The position numbers were made by a program, and so were the translations under genes. The notes beneath the pieces were generated by a model. The model did no database searches. It was not told the DNA's origin and saw only the letters and a list, made by a program, of their open reading frames with translations. This document shows, one piece after another, positions 50,288 to 59,517 of a DNA stretch of 64,000 nt. Origin of the DNA: Burkholderia sp. SRS-W-2-2016 (GTDB lineage Bacteria > Pseudomonadota > Gammaproteobacteria > Burkholderiales > Burkholderiaceae). Within the stretch, counting starts at the first letter, position 1. Each line of letters begins with the position of its first letter. The DNA lies in NCBI RefSeq assembly GCF_001931485.1, contig NZ_MSDV01000012.1, positions 62,001 through 126,000 of the forward strand, read 5' to 3'.

Positions 50288-51856
50288 ATGCTAAACAACA
50301 TCACAATTCGTGGCGGACTGACGCTCGTGATCAGCGTGTTCGTCGCTTTCCTGCTGACGGTGATCGCTGTCGGCTACGGCGCGCTGAAGCTCGCCAACGA
50401 CAGCCTCACCGACACGCAGCGCAGCACCGCCGCGCTGTCGCATCTGAAGGCCAGCTCGGAAAAGCTGCTGCAGGTGCAGCTCGCGTTGGGCACCTATCAG
50501 ACGCTGTTCAGCGTCGGCAAGCAGACCGACGATCTGCTGCCGGCCGCGCACAAGCTGCTGGTCGAATCGAACAAGGATTTCCGCAACTACATGGCCGGCC
50601 CGTTCGCGAGCGAGGCCGAGCGCAAGCTCGCGCAAAACGTCGAACAGACGCGCGCGGCGCTGGTCGACAAGGCGATCGAGCCGGAATTCACGGCGCTGAC
50701 CGATTTCGACTTCAACACCTTCCGCAACATTCAGGGCGATACCGCGAACAGCTTCTACGCGACCTATTCGAAGGCGATCGACGCGCTCGAAACCGCCCAG
50801 CTCGACGATCAGCATCGGCAGGCCGCGACCGGCGCGCAGCGCTTCCAGTTCGCGACGCTGCTGTTCGGCGCGATCGCGGTGATCGCGCTCGTGATCGGCG
50901 TGGGCGCGCGCATCGCGTTGTCGGCGGCGCTGATTAAGCCGGTCAACGCGACGGTCAAGCACTTCGAGCGGATCGCGGCGGGCGACCTGAGCGTCGCGAT
51001 CAAGGTGCGCTCGCGCAACGAGATGGGCCAGCTGCTCGGCGCGCTGACGCGGATGCGCGACGGCCTGATCGAAACGGTCGGCAAGGTGCGCGGCAGCACC
51101 AGCGCGATCACCCAGGGCGCGAACGAAATCGCGTCGGGCAACGCCGATCTGTCGGCCCGCACCGAGCAGCAGGCGGCCGCATTGCAGCAGACCGCGGCGA
51201 GCATGGAGCAGCTGTCGGCGACCGTCAAACAGAACGCCGACAACGCGAAGCAGGCGAACCGTCTCGCGCACGGCGCGCTCGATACGGTCACGCGCGGCGG
51301 CACGGTGGTGTCGCGGGTGACGGAGACGATGGACGGCATCAGCGAATCGTCGCGCAAGGTCACCGAGATCATCGGGATGATCGAGGGGATCGCGTTTCAG
51401 ACCAACATCCTCGCGCTGAACGCGGCGGTCGAGGCGGCGCGCGCGGGCGAGCAGGGGCGCGGGTTCGCGGTGGTGGCCTCGGAAGTGCGCAGCCTCGCGC
51501 AGCGCTCGGGCGCGGCGGCCAAGGAGATCAAGGAGCTGATCGGCGAATCGGCGGCGAAGGTCGAGGAGGGCGCCTCGCTGGTGTCGGACGCGCAGAAGAC
51601 GATTCAGGAAGCGATGAAGGCGGTCGAGCGCGTGACCGGCGTGATGAGCGAGATCGAGGCGTCGGCGCTCGAGCAGAGCGACGGCATCGAGCAGGTCAAC
51701 AAGGCGGTCTCGCAGATCGACGAAGTGACCCAGCACAACGCGGCGCTGGTCGAGCAGGCGGCCGCCGCGGCGAAGTCGCTGGAAGAGCAGGCGATCGTGC
51801 TGAAGGACGCGATTTCGGTGTTTCGTCTGGACGGGGCGTCGCCGGCGTTGGCCTGA
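50288..51856 (+). CDS. Methyl-accepting chemotaxis protein
   Basis: 522-residue transmembrane chemoreceptor of the Tar/Tsr layout: first membrane helix about 10-32, periplasmic four-helix-bundle sensor domain to about 190, second helix about 193-213, HAMP ([23 protein letters not shown]), then the methylation and signalling helices. The signalling tip is [41 protein letters not shown] (two adjacent segments, near 368-408). It has no C-terminal NWETF-like tether pentapeptide. Ligand unknown. Its place in a polysaccharide/glycosylation region is odd: no chemotaxis genes are near, and it lies on the strand opposite to the flanking glycan genes. Confidence 0.95.
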   Translation: MLNNITIRGGLTLVISVFVAFLLTVIAVGYGALKLANDSLTDTQRSTAALSHLKASSEKLLQVQLALGTYQTLFSVGKQTDDLLPAAHKLLVESNKDFRNYMAGPFASEAERKLAQNVEQTRAALVDKAIEPEFTALTDFDFNTFRNIQGDTANSFYATYSKAIDALETAQLDDQHRQAATGAQRFQFATLLFGAIAVIALVIGVGARIALSAALIKPVNATVKHFERIAAGDLSVAIKVRSRNEMGQLLGALTRMRDGLIETVGKVRGSTSAITQGANEIASGNADLSARTEQQAAALQQTAASMEQLSATVKQNADNAKQANRLAHGALDTVTRGGTVVSRVTETMDGISESSRKVTEIIGMIEGIAFQTNILALNAAVEAARAGEQGRGFAVVASEVRSLAQRSGAAAKEIKELIGESAAKVEEGASLVSDAQKTIQEAMKAVERVTGVMSEIEASALEQSDGIEQVNKAVSQIDEVTQHNAALVEQAAAAAKSLEEQAIVLKDAISVFRLDGASPALA

Positions 51857-52036
51857 CGCGTGACGCCTGACTCCTGACACGGGCAACGGGGCTGACGGCG
51901 CGCGCGCCTGCGGAGCACCGCCGCTGCCGTCCCGCCGTTTTCGTTGTCCTCGCCGCCGAAAAGTCGCCTCAGGCTTTTCAGGTATGATTGCCGCGCGAAA
52001 AATAACGGCAACGAAATGGACTGAAGCGTGCAGGCG

Positions 52037-53191
52037 ATGAAAAAGAAGGTCGCGGTGCTGTTCGGCACCCGTCCGGAAGCAATCAAAATGGCGCCTATCG
52101 TGCGGGCTCTGCACGAATCCCCGTACCTCGAGCCGCTGGTCATCGCGACCGCGCAACACCGCGACATGCTCGATCAGGTGCTGCACGTGTTCGGCATCCA
52201 GCCCGATCACGATCTGAACCTGATGCGGCCGAACCAGACGCTCGCCGGCCTGACGTCGCGCCTGATCGCGTCGATCGACGACGTGGTCCGCGACGCCGGC
52301 ATCGCCGCGATGCTGGTGCAGGGCGACACGACCAGCGTGCTGGCCGGGTCGCTGGTGGCGTTCTACAACCGGATTCCGGTCGGCCACGTGGAAGCGGGAC
52401 TGCGCACCCACGACATGAGCAATCCGTACCCCGAAGAAATGAACCGCGTGGTCACCGGGCGCTTGACCCGCTGGCACTTCGCGCCCACCGCGGCGTCCGC
52501 GCAAAATCTGCGCGACGAACGGTGCGCGGACGAGACCGTGTTCATGACCGGCAATACCGTGATCGATGCGCTGTTCGACGCGCGCCGCCATCCGCACAAA
52601 GCCGCGCGCGGCGTGCCGGCCGGCCGCCGGATGATGCTGGTGACGACCCACCGGCGGGAAAACTTCGGCGAGCCGCTGCGGCGCATCTGCGCGGCGGTGC
52701 TGGAATTGCTGGCGCGGGATCCTTCCCTCGACGTGCTGTTCCCGGTGCATCCGAATCCGAACGTGGCGTCGGTCGTGCGCGAATTGCTCGGGGAGCATCC
52801 GCGCGTCGAGTTATGTCCGGCGCTCGACTATCTGTCGTTCATCGCCGCGATGGAAGCTTCGTACCTGATTCTCAGCGATTCAGGCGGCGTGCAGGAAGAG
52901 GCGCCCGCGCTCGGCAAGCCGGTGCTGGTGCTGCGCGACGAGACCGAGCGGCCCGAGGCGGTCGCGATGGGCGTCGCGGAACTGGTCGGCACCGATACCG
53001 CGCGCATCGTCGAGAAAGCGTGGCAACTGCTTACCGACCCGGCCGCTTATCGCGAGATGGCGCAGGGTGCGTCGCCGTATGGCGACGGTCACGCGGCGCG
53101 TCGGATCGTCGAGATTCTCGAACGCGAGCTGGGGTGCCGCGAGCATTGCGCCGACACCCGTCAGCCTGCGCTGCTCGACGACCCCGCATAA
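52037..53191 (+). CDS. wecB: UDP-N-acetylglucosamine 2-epimerase (non-hydrolysing)
   Basis: Interconverts UDP-GlcNAc and UDP-ManNAc. It has 384 residues from the ATG at 52037 (MKKKVAVLFGTRPEAIKMAP); a GTG 9 bp earlier is possible. GT-B fold with the typical segments TAQHRDMLDQVL, VQGDTTSVLAGSL, HVEAGLRTHDMSNPYPEEMNR, TTHRRENFG and LSDSGGVQEEAPALGKPVLVLRDETERPE. No wecC (UDP-ManNAc dehydrogenase) is in the window. It lies 180 bp after the chemoreceptor on the same strand, with a possible -10 TATGAT at 51983-51988, and converges on galE. Confidence 0.97.
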   Translation: MKKKVAVLFGTRPEAIKMAPIVRALHESPYLEPLVIATAQHRDMLDQVLHVFGIQPDHDLNLMRPNQTLAGLTSRLIASIDDVVRDAGIAAMLVQGDTTSVLAGSLVAFYNRIPVGHVEAGLRTHDMSNPYPEEMNRVVTGRLTRWHFAPTAASAQNLRDERCADETVFMTGNTVIDALFDARRHPHKAARGVPAGRRMMLVTTHRRENFGEPLRRICAAVLELLARDPSLDVLFPVHPNPNVASVVRELLGEHPRVELCPALDYLSFIAAMEASYLILSDSGGVQEEAPALGKPVLVLRDETERPEAVAMGVAELVGTDTARIVEKAWQLLTDPAAYREMAQGASPYGDGHAARRIVEILERELGCREHCADTRQPALLDDPA

Positions 53192-53220
53192 GCGGCGGCC
53201 GTCCCGCGCGGCTGCGTGAC

Positions 53221-54243
53221 TTACGCAAACCCCCGCGGATTCATCGACTGCCAGCGCCAGTGATCCGCGCACATGCGCTCGATCCCGTACTGCGCGCGCC
53301 AGCCGATGATCCGCTCGGCCGCCGCCGGATCGGCGAAGCACTGCGCGACGTCGCCCGGGCGGCGCGCGACGATCTCGTACGGCACCGGCCGGCCCGACGC
53401 CTTCTCGAACGAGCGCACCACGTCCAGCACGCTATAACCCTGCCCGGTGCCGAGATTGACGACGAAACTCGCATCGCGCTTGACCAGCGCATCGAGCGCC
53501 GCGAGGTGGCCGCGCGCCAGATCGACCACGTGGATGTAATCGCGCACGCCGGTGCCGTCGGGCGTCTCGTAGTCGCCGCCGAACACGCGCAGCTTCTCGA
53601 GCTTGCCCACCGCGACCTGCGCGACGTACGGCATCAGATTGTTCGGAATGCCGGCCGGGTCTTCACCGATCAACCCGCTCTCGTGCGCGCCGACCGGATT
53701 GAAATAGCGCAGCGTCGCGATCCGCCACGACGGATCCGACAGTTCCAGATCGCGCAGGATCTGCTCGGCGATCAGCTTCGACTGGCCATACGGATTGGTC
53801 GCCGACAGCGGGAACGATTCGTCGATCGGCGAGCTTTTCGGCACCCCGTAGACGGTCGCCGACGAGCTGAACACGAACTGCTTGACGTTGCGGTCGCGCA
53901 TCACGCCGAGCAGCGTCAGCAGGCTGCCCACATTGTTCGCGTAGTACTCGAGCGGCTTCGCGACCGACTCGCCGACCGCCTTCAGCGCCGCGAAGTGAAT
54001 CGCGCCGGTGATCGGATGCGCGTCGAAAATCCGCTGCAATGCCGCTTCGTCGCGCGCATCGTCCGCGTAGAACGTGACCGCGCGGCCGGTGATCTGCTCC
54101 ACGCGCCGCAGCGATTCTTCCTTGCTGTTGACGAGGTTGTCGATCACCACGACATCGTAGCCGCCAGTAAGCAGTTCGACGCAGGTGTGCGAGCCGATGA
54201 AGCCCGCGCCGCCCGTTACCAGAATCGTGCCCTTCGTGGTCAT
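53221..54243 (-). CDS. galE: UDP-glucose/UDP-GlcNAc 4-epimerase
   Basis: 340 residues, full-length Gal[38 protein letters not shown] (catalytic Ser), NPYGQSKLIAEQIL (YxxxK; here Y followed by GQSK), GTGVRDYIHVVDLARGH. Likely interconverts Glc/Gal and perhaps GlcNAc/GalNAc forms for the glycan encoded by the three genes upstream (wzx-like, GT2, GT4), with a 12-bp gap to the GT4 gene. It corresponds in position to ogcE of the Burkholderia O-glycosylation locus. Confidence 0.96.
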   Translation of the reverse strand: MTTKGTILVTGGAGFIGSHTCVELLTGGYDVVVIDNLVNSKEESLRRVEQITGRAVTFYADDARDEAALQRIFDAHPITGAIHFAALKAVGESVAKPLEYYANNVGSLLTLLGVMRDRNVKQFVFSSSATVYGVPKSSPIDESFPLSATNPYGQSKLIAEQILRDLELSDPSWRIATLRYFNPVGAHESGLIGEDPAGIPNNLMPYVAQVAVGKLEKLRVFGGDYETPDGTGVRDYIHVVDLARGHLAALDALVKRDASFVVNLGTGQGYSVLDVVRSFEKASGRPVPYEIVARRPGDVAQCFADPAAAERIIGWRAQYGIERMCADHWRWQSMNPRGFA

Positions 54244-54255
54244 GCTGTTGCTCCG

Positions 54256-55404
54256 TTAAAGTAAAACGCCCGTGATTTTCTGCACCAGGTCCTTATAGGT
54301 ATCGACGACCTTGCGTTCGTCGAACTCCGTCGCGACTTTCTGTCGGCCGCGTTCGGCCATCGCGCGCCGCTCGGCGCCGCTCATGTCGAGCATGCGCGCG
54401 AGACTCGCGGCGAGGCTCCCGGCATTGCGTACTTCGCACAGCAGGCCGTTGACGCCGTCGGCCACCACTTCGCGGCAGCCGGGCACATCGGTCGCGACGA
54501 TCGGCCGGCCCATCGCCGAGGCTTCCATCAGCGTGCGCGGCACACCTTCGCGATACGACGGCAGCACCACGCAATCGGCGTCGGCGATATGCGGGCGCAC
54601 GTCGTGCGCTTCGCCGAGATATTCAATGACGCCTTCCCGTTCCCACGCGGCGACTTCGTCACGCGTGATCGCGCTCGGATTGTCGACGCCGACCGGCCCG
54701 AGCAGCTGGAAGCGCGCCTGCGGATAACGTTCGCGCAATTGCCGCGCGGCCTCCACGTATTCGCCGACGCCCTTGTCCCACAGCAGCCGCCCGATCAGCA
54801 CGAAGCGAAACTGCGCGCGCTCGCGCAGCGGCGTGAACGCGAACTGTTCGAGATCGACGCCTTCGCCATGCAGCAGCCGCGCGCGTTCCGGATGCACGAG
54901 CAGCTTCTGTTCGACGAACGCGGCTTCGTCGTCGCGATTCAGAAACCACACTTCGCGCGGAAAACGGAACGCGAAACGATACAGCCTTTTGGCGATCTGC
55001 GCGGCGCGGCTCTGCTGGATGAACACGTAGCCGAGCCCCGTCGTCACCGCGACCGACTGCACACCGGCCAGCCTTGCCGCGATCGAGCCGTAGATGTTCG
55101 GCTTGATCGTGTAGTGAAACACCACGTGCGGACGAATGGTCCGGTACTGGCGATACAGCGCGAGCAGCGTGCGCAGATCCTCGCGCGGACTCGTGCCTTT
55201 CGACGCGACCGGCAACTCGATGCAGCGGCAGCCCATCGCGGTAAGCAGTTCGAACGTTCGGTCGCGCGGCGCGAGCACGGTGACGTCGACGCCGCGTCCG
55301 ATCAACATGCGGATCAGCCCTTGCCGATAGGTATAGATTGCCCAGGCCGTGTTGCAGACGAGTGTAATGCGCAGCGCGGGCGTCGACTTGAAAGAGGGCT
55401 TCAT
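54256..55404 (-). CDS. GT4 glycosyltransferase (PglA/CapM-like)
   Basis: 382 residues from the ATG at 55404. GT-B fold: N-terminal ITLVCNTAWAIYTYRQGLI, then VVFHYTIKPNIYGSIAARLAG and TTGLGYVFI, and C-terminal FVLIGRLLWDKGVGEYVEAA, PSYREGVPRTLMEASAMGRPIVATD (EX7E-like) and a Wzx-linked operon context. The PNIYG/GLGY pattern is that of HexNAc transferases that extend undecaprenyl-linked sugars (PglA, CapM). It probably adds the second sugar of a short lipid-linked oligosaccharide. Corresponds in position to an ogc glycosyltransferase. Confidence 0.9.
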   Translation of the reverse strand: MKPSFKSTPALRITLVCNTAWAIYTYRQGLIRMLIGRGVDVTVLAPRDRTFELLTAMGCRCIELPVASKGTSPREDLRTLLALYRQYRTIRPHVVFHYTIKPNIYGSIAARLAGVQSVAVTTGLGYVFIQQSRAAQIAKRLYRFAFRFPREVWFLNRDDEAAFVEQKLLVHPERARLLHGEGVDLEQFAFTPLRERAQFRFVLIGRLLWDKGVGEYVEAARQLRERYPQARFQLLGPVGVDNPSAITRDEVAAWEREGVIEYLGEAHDVRPHIADADCVVLPSYREGVPRTLMEASAMGRPIVATDVPGCREVVADGVNGLLCEVRNAGSLAASLARMLDMSGAERRAMAERGRQKVATEFDERKVVDTYKDLVQKITGVLL

Positions 55405-55484
55405 GCGATGAAGAACAGGGTGTTGAGTGAAACGGCCAGGACGTTGATCCGAAGCGTCCACGCGACGCGGGTTGCGCGCCACGT

Positions 55485-56315
55485 TCAATGACCGGCGCGC
55501 GGCGCGAGCAGCTTCCGCTTGACCCGCTGCAACGTGCGATAGGGCAGCAGCAGATGCAGCAGATTCTTCGCGAGTCCCAGCCAGTCGTACGGATTGAGCG
55601 GGTTGAAGTAGCGCAGTTGCAGCCGCAGCGTCGAGCCGATCTGGCGGCGCCGCTTCGTCGCGCTGATCCCGCCTTCGTTCAACTCGTAGTACAGGCCGAG
55701 CTCCGGCAGATTCGCGCACTCGTAACGCTCCATCAAACGGACGAACAGATCGAGGTCTTCGGCCGAACGATACGCGGCCCGATAGTTGCCGACTGTGCGC
55801 ACGGCATCGATACGCAGCATCATCGACGGATGCGCGAGGCATGAGCGGAAAAAACGTTGCTGGCGGATCGCGTGCGGTTCGGCCGGCGGCGTCAGCATGA
55901 AGAGCGGCTCGCCCGCGCGCGACACCACCTGGGTCCACATGCCGAGGCCCGCGACGCGCGGATGCGCTTCCATATATGCGCGCTGTTTTGCGAGCCGTTG
56001 CGGCACCGCGCGGTCGCCCGCATCGATTCGGGCTGCATAACGAAAGCCGCGCTGCGCGAGCGCGTCGATGCCGGTTTGCAGCGCGCGTTCGATACCGCCG
56101 TTCTGCGCGAGCCGAAGTACTTCGATCCGCAGGTTCGGCAGCGCCGGCGCGACGATCGGCGGGGTGCTGCCGTCATCGACGATCAGTATGTGCACCAGCG
56201 CACTTTCTTCAAACGACGCGAGCGTAAGATTCACGTCCGCCTGGCCGTTGTACGCGGGGATCAGTACCGCGACATCGTCGAGCGTGGTTTGCGCGGTGGC
56301 GGATGCATTCGTCAT
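55485..56315 (-). CDS. GT2 glycosyltransferase
   Basis: 276 residues. VAVLIPAYNGQADVNLTLASF, ILIVDDGSTPP, NGGIERALQTGIDAL, the metal site ARIDAGDRAVPQRL and RSAEDLDLFVRLME place it in family 2. The C-terminus has a hydrophobic segment (YDWLGLAKNLLHLLLPYR) and a basic end, so membrane attachment is likely. The start overlaps the flippase stop by 4 bp (ATGA). It corresponds in position to the other ogc glycosyltransferase, proposed to add the outer Gal or GalNAc. Confidence 0.88.
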   Translation of the reverse strand: MTNASATAQTTLDDVAVLIPAYNGQADVNLTLASFEESALVHILIVDDGSTPPIVAPALPNLRIEVLRLAQNGGIERALQTGIDALAQRGFRYAARIDAGDRAVPQRLAKQRAYMEAHPRVAGLGMWTQVVSRAGEPLFMLTPPAEPHAIRQQRFFRSCLAHPSMMLRIDAVRTVGNYRAAYRSAEDLDLFVRLMERYECANLPELGLYYELNEGGISATKRRRQIGSTLRLQLRYFNPLNPYDWLGLAKNLLHLLLPYRTLQRVKRKLLAPRAGH

Positions 56316-57574
56316 GGGCGCAATTTGAAACGGATGTAATAAAGATTAACCGCGGCGGCCGCCAGATAACCGGCCGCGAGACCCACCAGCGCGCCGTACG
56401 CGCCGAGTCGTTCGATGGCCAGCAGATTGACCACGAACGCGACCGCGAGCGCGAGCAGCCACTTGGAGAGCAACACGAATTTGGCCTGATACTTGAGCAC
56501 GACGAGGTTGCCGATCGCTTCGATGCCGGCCGGCACCGACAGCCACACGGCCCAGCGGAAGATGTCGATCGCGCCTTCGAAATCCGGCCCGAACACCCGG
56601 CGGATGATGAAGCCCGCGAGCAGATCGAGCACTGCCGCGCCGGCGATCATCAGCAGCGCGGTCAGCGCGGTGAGGCGCCACATATTGCGGCGCAGTTGCG
56701 CGAGGTTCTGCACCCGGTAGACGAAGGCCGGCGCGATCGTTTGCGCGAGCATCAGCGCGAGCGTGATCCAGTTTTCGTTCAGTTGCTGGGCGGCCGAATA
56801 GCGGCCGAGGTCGGCGAACGAGATCGCGCGCTCGAGCATCAGCCGGTCCAGTTTCAGAAACAAATACATACAGATTAGGCCGAGCCAGAACACCGTCCCC
56901 GCGCTCGCGAAGTGTTTGAATAGTGTTTTGTCGATCTGCCAGCCGAGCTTGCCGCCGTGACGGCGCATGAAGTAGAGCAGCAGCACCGCGCCGATCGCCG
57001 CGGATTCGAGCGCCCACAGCCAGCCGAAACGCGCGGGCGCGGCCGCGGCGCGCACCAGCAGATACACGCCGGCGGCCTTCAGGATCGCGGTGCTCATGCT
57101 GGTCAGCAATTGCGGCTTGCTGAAGGTCATGCTTTGCAGCCACGCGTTGATCACGCCGACGAACGGCTCGCGAAACAGCATCGTCACCGCGAGGCCGGCG
57201 AGCATCGCGCCGACCAGCGGCTCGAACAGATGCAGCGCGATGCCGAGCCATGTCGCCAGCAACGCGAGCGCCGACACCGAGATACGCAGCGCGAACGCGC
57301 TGCCGAGCACGGTGCCGAGTTGTTCGGGCGGCCGGTTGACGATGGTCGGCACGAGGATTTCGGCGCCGCACACCCAGGTGATCGGCGAGAGCACCAGCAG
57401 CAACGTATTCGCGTACTGCCATTTGCCGAAGGTGTCGGGACCGAAGTAGCGCGCGAGTATCCCGCTGATCACGATCGCGACGCCGATCTGCGTGAGCCGC
57501 TCGAGTCCGAGCCAGACGATGTTCGTGAATGCGCGGGTGACGTCGGGATTGGCGAAGCGTTTGAGCGTCAGCAT
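56312..57574 (-). CDS. Wzx-type lipid-linked oligosaccharide flippase
   Basis: 420 residues with about 12-14 hydrophobic helices, a MATE/Wzx-like polysaccharide transporter. It opens with TRAFTNIVWLGLERLTQIGVAIVISGILARYFGP (two adjacent segments, first helix), a common Wzx start, and has an FGKWQYANTLL segment. It is first in a four-gene minus-strand operon with GT2, GT4 and galE. Such a flippase with no Wzy polymerase nearby fits a short oligosaccharide delivered to a periplasmic transferase, as with OgcX. Residues give no substrate specificity. Confidence 0.9.
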   Translation of the reverse strand: MLTLKRFANPDVTRAFTNIVWLGLERLTQIGVAIVISGILARYFGPDTFGKWQYANTLLLVLSPITWVCGAEILVPTIVNRPPEQLGTVLGSAFALRISVSALALLATWLGIALHLFEPLVGAMLAGLAVTMLFREPFVGVINAWLQSMTFSKPQLLTSMSTAILKAAGVYLLVRAAAAPARFGWLWALESAAIGAVLLLYFMRRHGGKLGWQIDKTLFKHFASAGTVFWLGLICMYLFLKLDRLMLERAISFADLGRYSAAQQLNENWITLALMLAQTIAPAFVYRVQNLAQLRRNMWRLTALTALLMIAGAAVLDLLAGFIIRRVFGPDFEGAIDIFRWAVWLSVPAGIEAIGNLVVLKYQAKFVLLSKWLLALAVAFVVNLLAIERLGAYGALVGLAAGYLAAAAVNLYYIRFKLRP

Positions 57575-57914
57575 CCGGTGCGCGCTCGCCGCTGCGGGTG
57601 GTGTGTAGCGCCCTCGGTGATCGTGTGGATCGGCTTGAAAATGGCTGTCCCGGTGGTTATCGCAGCGGCCTTGAAAATGCCTCGCAGCGCGCTCGCCCGC
57701 CCGGCCGGCAGCCGCGGCAACTTTACTAAAGGAGGGCGTCTAAGCATTAGAATGGCGTTATTCGGGCTGGTCAGAAGAACGCAATTATAAGTTGGAACCG
57801 GACCGCTTCCGGCAAGGGCGCATCGCGGCGTGGCAACGCCCGGTTTTACCGCGAATTTACCGATTTCCGGCGATGCGCAGGTCAAAAATTTCCATTGCAC
57901 GCAAGTGAGCCATC
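57575..57914. other. Divergent intergenic region between the flippase operon and manB
   Basis: 340 bp with no gene. It should hold promoters for both directions. AT-rich spots that could be -10 boxes are TAGAAT near 57750 and TATAAG near 57787 on the plus strand, but neither has a clear -35 at proper spacing. Confidence 0.35.
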
Positions 57915-59309
57915 ATGATCTCCAAATCCATTTTCAAGGCGTATGACATTCGCGGCGTCATCGGCAAAACGCTCGACGCGGATGCGGCGCGTTCCATCGG
58001 CCGCGCCTTCGGTAGCGAAGTGCGCGCGCAGGGCGGCGACGCGGTCGTCGTCGCGCGCGATGGGCGTCTGTCGGGTCCCGAACTGATCCAGGCGTTGTCG
58101 GAAGGTCTGCGTGCGGCCGGCGTCGACGTGGTCAACGTCGGCATGGTGCCGACCCCGGTCGGCTACTTCGCGGCGAGCGTGCCGCTGCAACTGCCGGGCG
58201 GCGAGCGCCGCGTCGATTCGTGCATCGTCGTCACCGGTAGCCATAACCCGCCGGACTACAACGGCTTCAAGATGGTGCTGCGCGGCGCCGCCATTTACGG
58301 CGAACAGATCCTCGCGCTGCATCAGCGCATCGTCGAGAGCAACTTTGCCGACGGTAGCGGCAGCTACACCGAATACGACATCAGCGATGCGTATCTCGAA
58401 CGCATTACGAGTGACGTGAAGCTCGCGCGTCCGATCAAGATCGTCGTCGACACCGGCAACGGCGTCGCCGGCGCGCTGGCGCCGCAGCTGTTCAAGAAGC
58501 TCGGCTGCGAACTGGTCGAACTGTTCACCGAAGTCGACGGCAACTTCCCGAACCATCACCCGGACCCGGCTCACCCGGAAAACCTCGAAGACGTGATTCG
58601 CGCGCTGAAGGAAACCGACGCCGAAATCGGCTTCGCGTTCGACGGCGACGGCGACCGTCTCGGCGTGGTCACCAAAGACGGCCAGATCATCTACCCGGAC
58701 CGTCAGCTGATGCTGTTCGCCGAGGAAGTGCTGTCGCGCAACAAGGGCGCGCAGATCATTTACGACGTGAAGTGCACGCGTAACCTCGCGAAGTGGGTGA
58801 AGGAAAAGGGCGGCGAGCCGCTGATGTGGAAGACCGGCCACTCGCTGGTGAAGGCGAAGCTGCGCGAAACCGGCGCGCCGCTGGCGGGCGAAATGAGCGG
58901 CCACGTGTTCTTCAAGGACCGCTGGTACGGTTTCGACGACGGCCTGTACACCGGCGCGCGTCTGCTCGAAATCCTCACGCGCGTGCAGGACCCGAGCAAG
59001 CTGCTCAATTCGCTGCCGAACTCGCACTCCACGCCGGAGCTGCAACTGAAGCTCGAAGAGGGTGAAAACTTCGAACTGATCGCGCGTCTGCAGCAAAGCG
59101 CGACGTTCACCGGCGCGGACAACGTCGTGAAGATCGACGGTCTGCGGGTCGAGTATCCGGACGGTTTCGGTCTCGCGCGTTCGTCGAACACGACGCCGGT
59201 CGTCGTGATGCGTTTCGAGGCCGACAACGACGCGGCGCTCAAGCGCATCCAGGAAGACTTCCGCCGCGTGATCCTGGCGGAAAAGGCCGATGCGAAACTG
59301 CCGTTCTGA
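57915..59309 (+). CDS. manB: Phosphomannomutase / phosphoglucomutase
   Basis: 464 residues, AlgC-type alpha-D-phosphohexomutase. Converts mannose-6-P and glucose-6-P to their 1-phosphates. The four motifs are present: catalytic phosphoserine loop VVTGSHNPPDYNGFKM, metal loop FAFDGDGDRLGVV, sugar-binding GEMSGHVFFKDRW and phosphate-binding RSSNTTPVVVMRFE. It feeds both ManC (GDP-mannose, 41328) and RmlA (dTDP-glucose, 21276), so it ties the polysaccharide blocks to central metabolism. Confidence 0.96.
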   Translation: MISKSIFKAYDIRGVIGKTLDADAARSIGRAFGSEVRAQGGDAVVVARDGRLSGPELIQALSEGLRAAGVDVVNVGMVPTPVGYFAASVPLQLPGGERRVDSCIVVTGSHNPPDYNGFKMVLRGAAIYGEQILALHQRIVESNFADGSGSYTEYDISDAYLERITSDVKLARPIKIVVDTGNGVAGALAPQLFKKLGCELVELFTEVDGNFPNHHPDPAHPENLEDVIRALKETDAEIGFAFDGDGDRLGVVTKDGQIIYPDRQLMLFAEEVLSRNKGAQIIYDVKCTRNLAKWVKEKGGEPLMWKTGHSLVKAKLRETGAPLAGEMSGHVFFKDRWYGFDDGLYTGARLLEILTRVQDPSKLLNSLPNSHSTPELQLKLEEGENFELIARLQQSATFTGADNVVKIDGLRVEYPDGFGLARSSNTTPVVVMRFEADNDAALKRIQEDFRRVILAEKADAKLPF

Positions 59310-59403
59310 CGGCTGATGCCGGTCGATGCCGACTGATTGCGCGGCGTGCCTCGGCCTGTCGCGAAACCATCGGCAACGGCTCGCAGCGGGGCAGTCGCCT
59401 ATG

Positions 59404-59439
59404 AACGCGGCGCGGGTTTCTTACCCGCGCCGCGTTTTT
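59404..59439 (+). terminator. Intrinsic terminator after manB
   Basis: A perfect 14-bp stem (59404-59417 with 59423-59436), 5-nt loop, then a run of T. It separates manB from the waaC operon. Confidence 0.92.
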
Positions 59440-59517
59440 CATGTATTAAAGATCCGACGCGCTAGAATTGCGCTCCTTTCAACGCATTTTCGAGCCGGAT
59501 AACCGGTTTTCCCACAC

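Noticed and set aside
50291..52798. 835-codon open frame antisense to the chemoreceptor and wecB
   Set aside because: Same reason: low-complexity shadow of two well-supported genes.
55405..55938. Extension of the GT4 protein to 560 residues
   Set aside because: The added part is antisense-frame reading of the GT2 gene at 55485-56315; GT4 homology starts at 55404.
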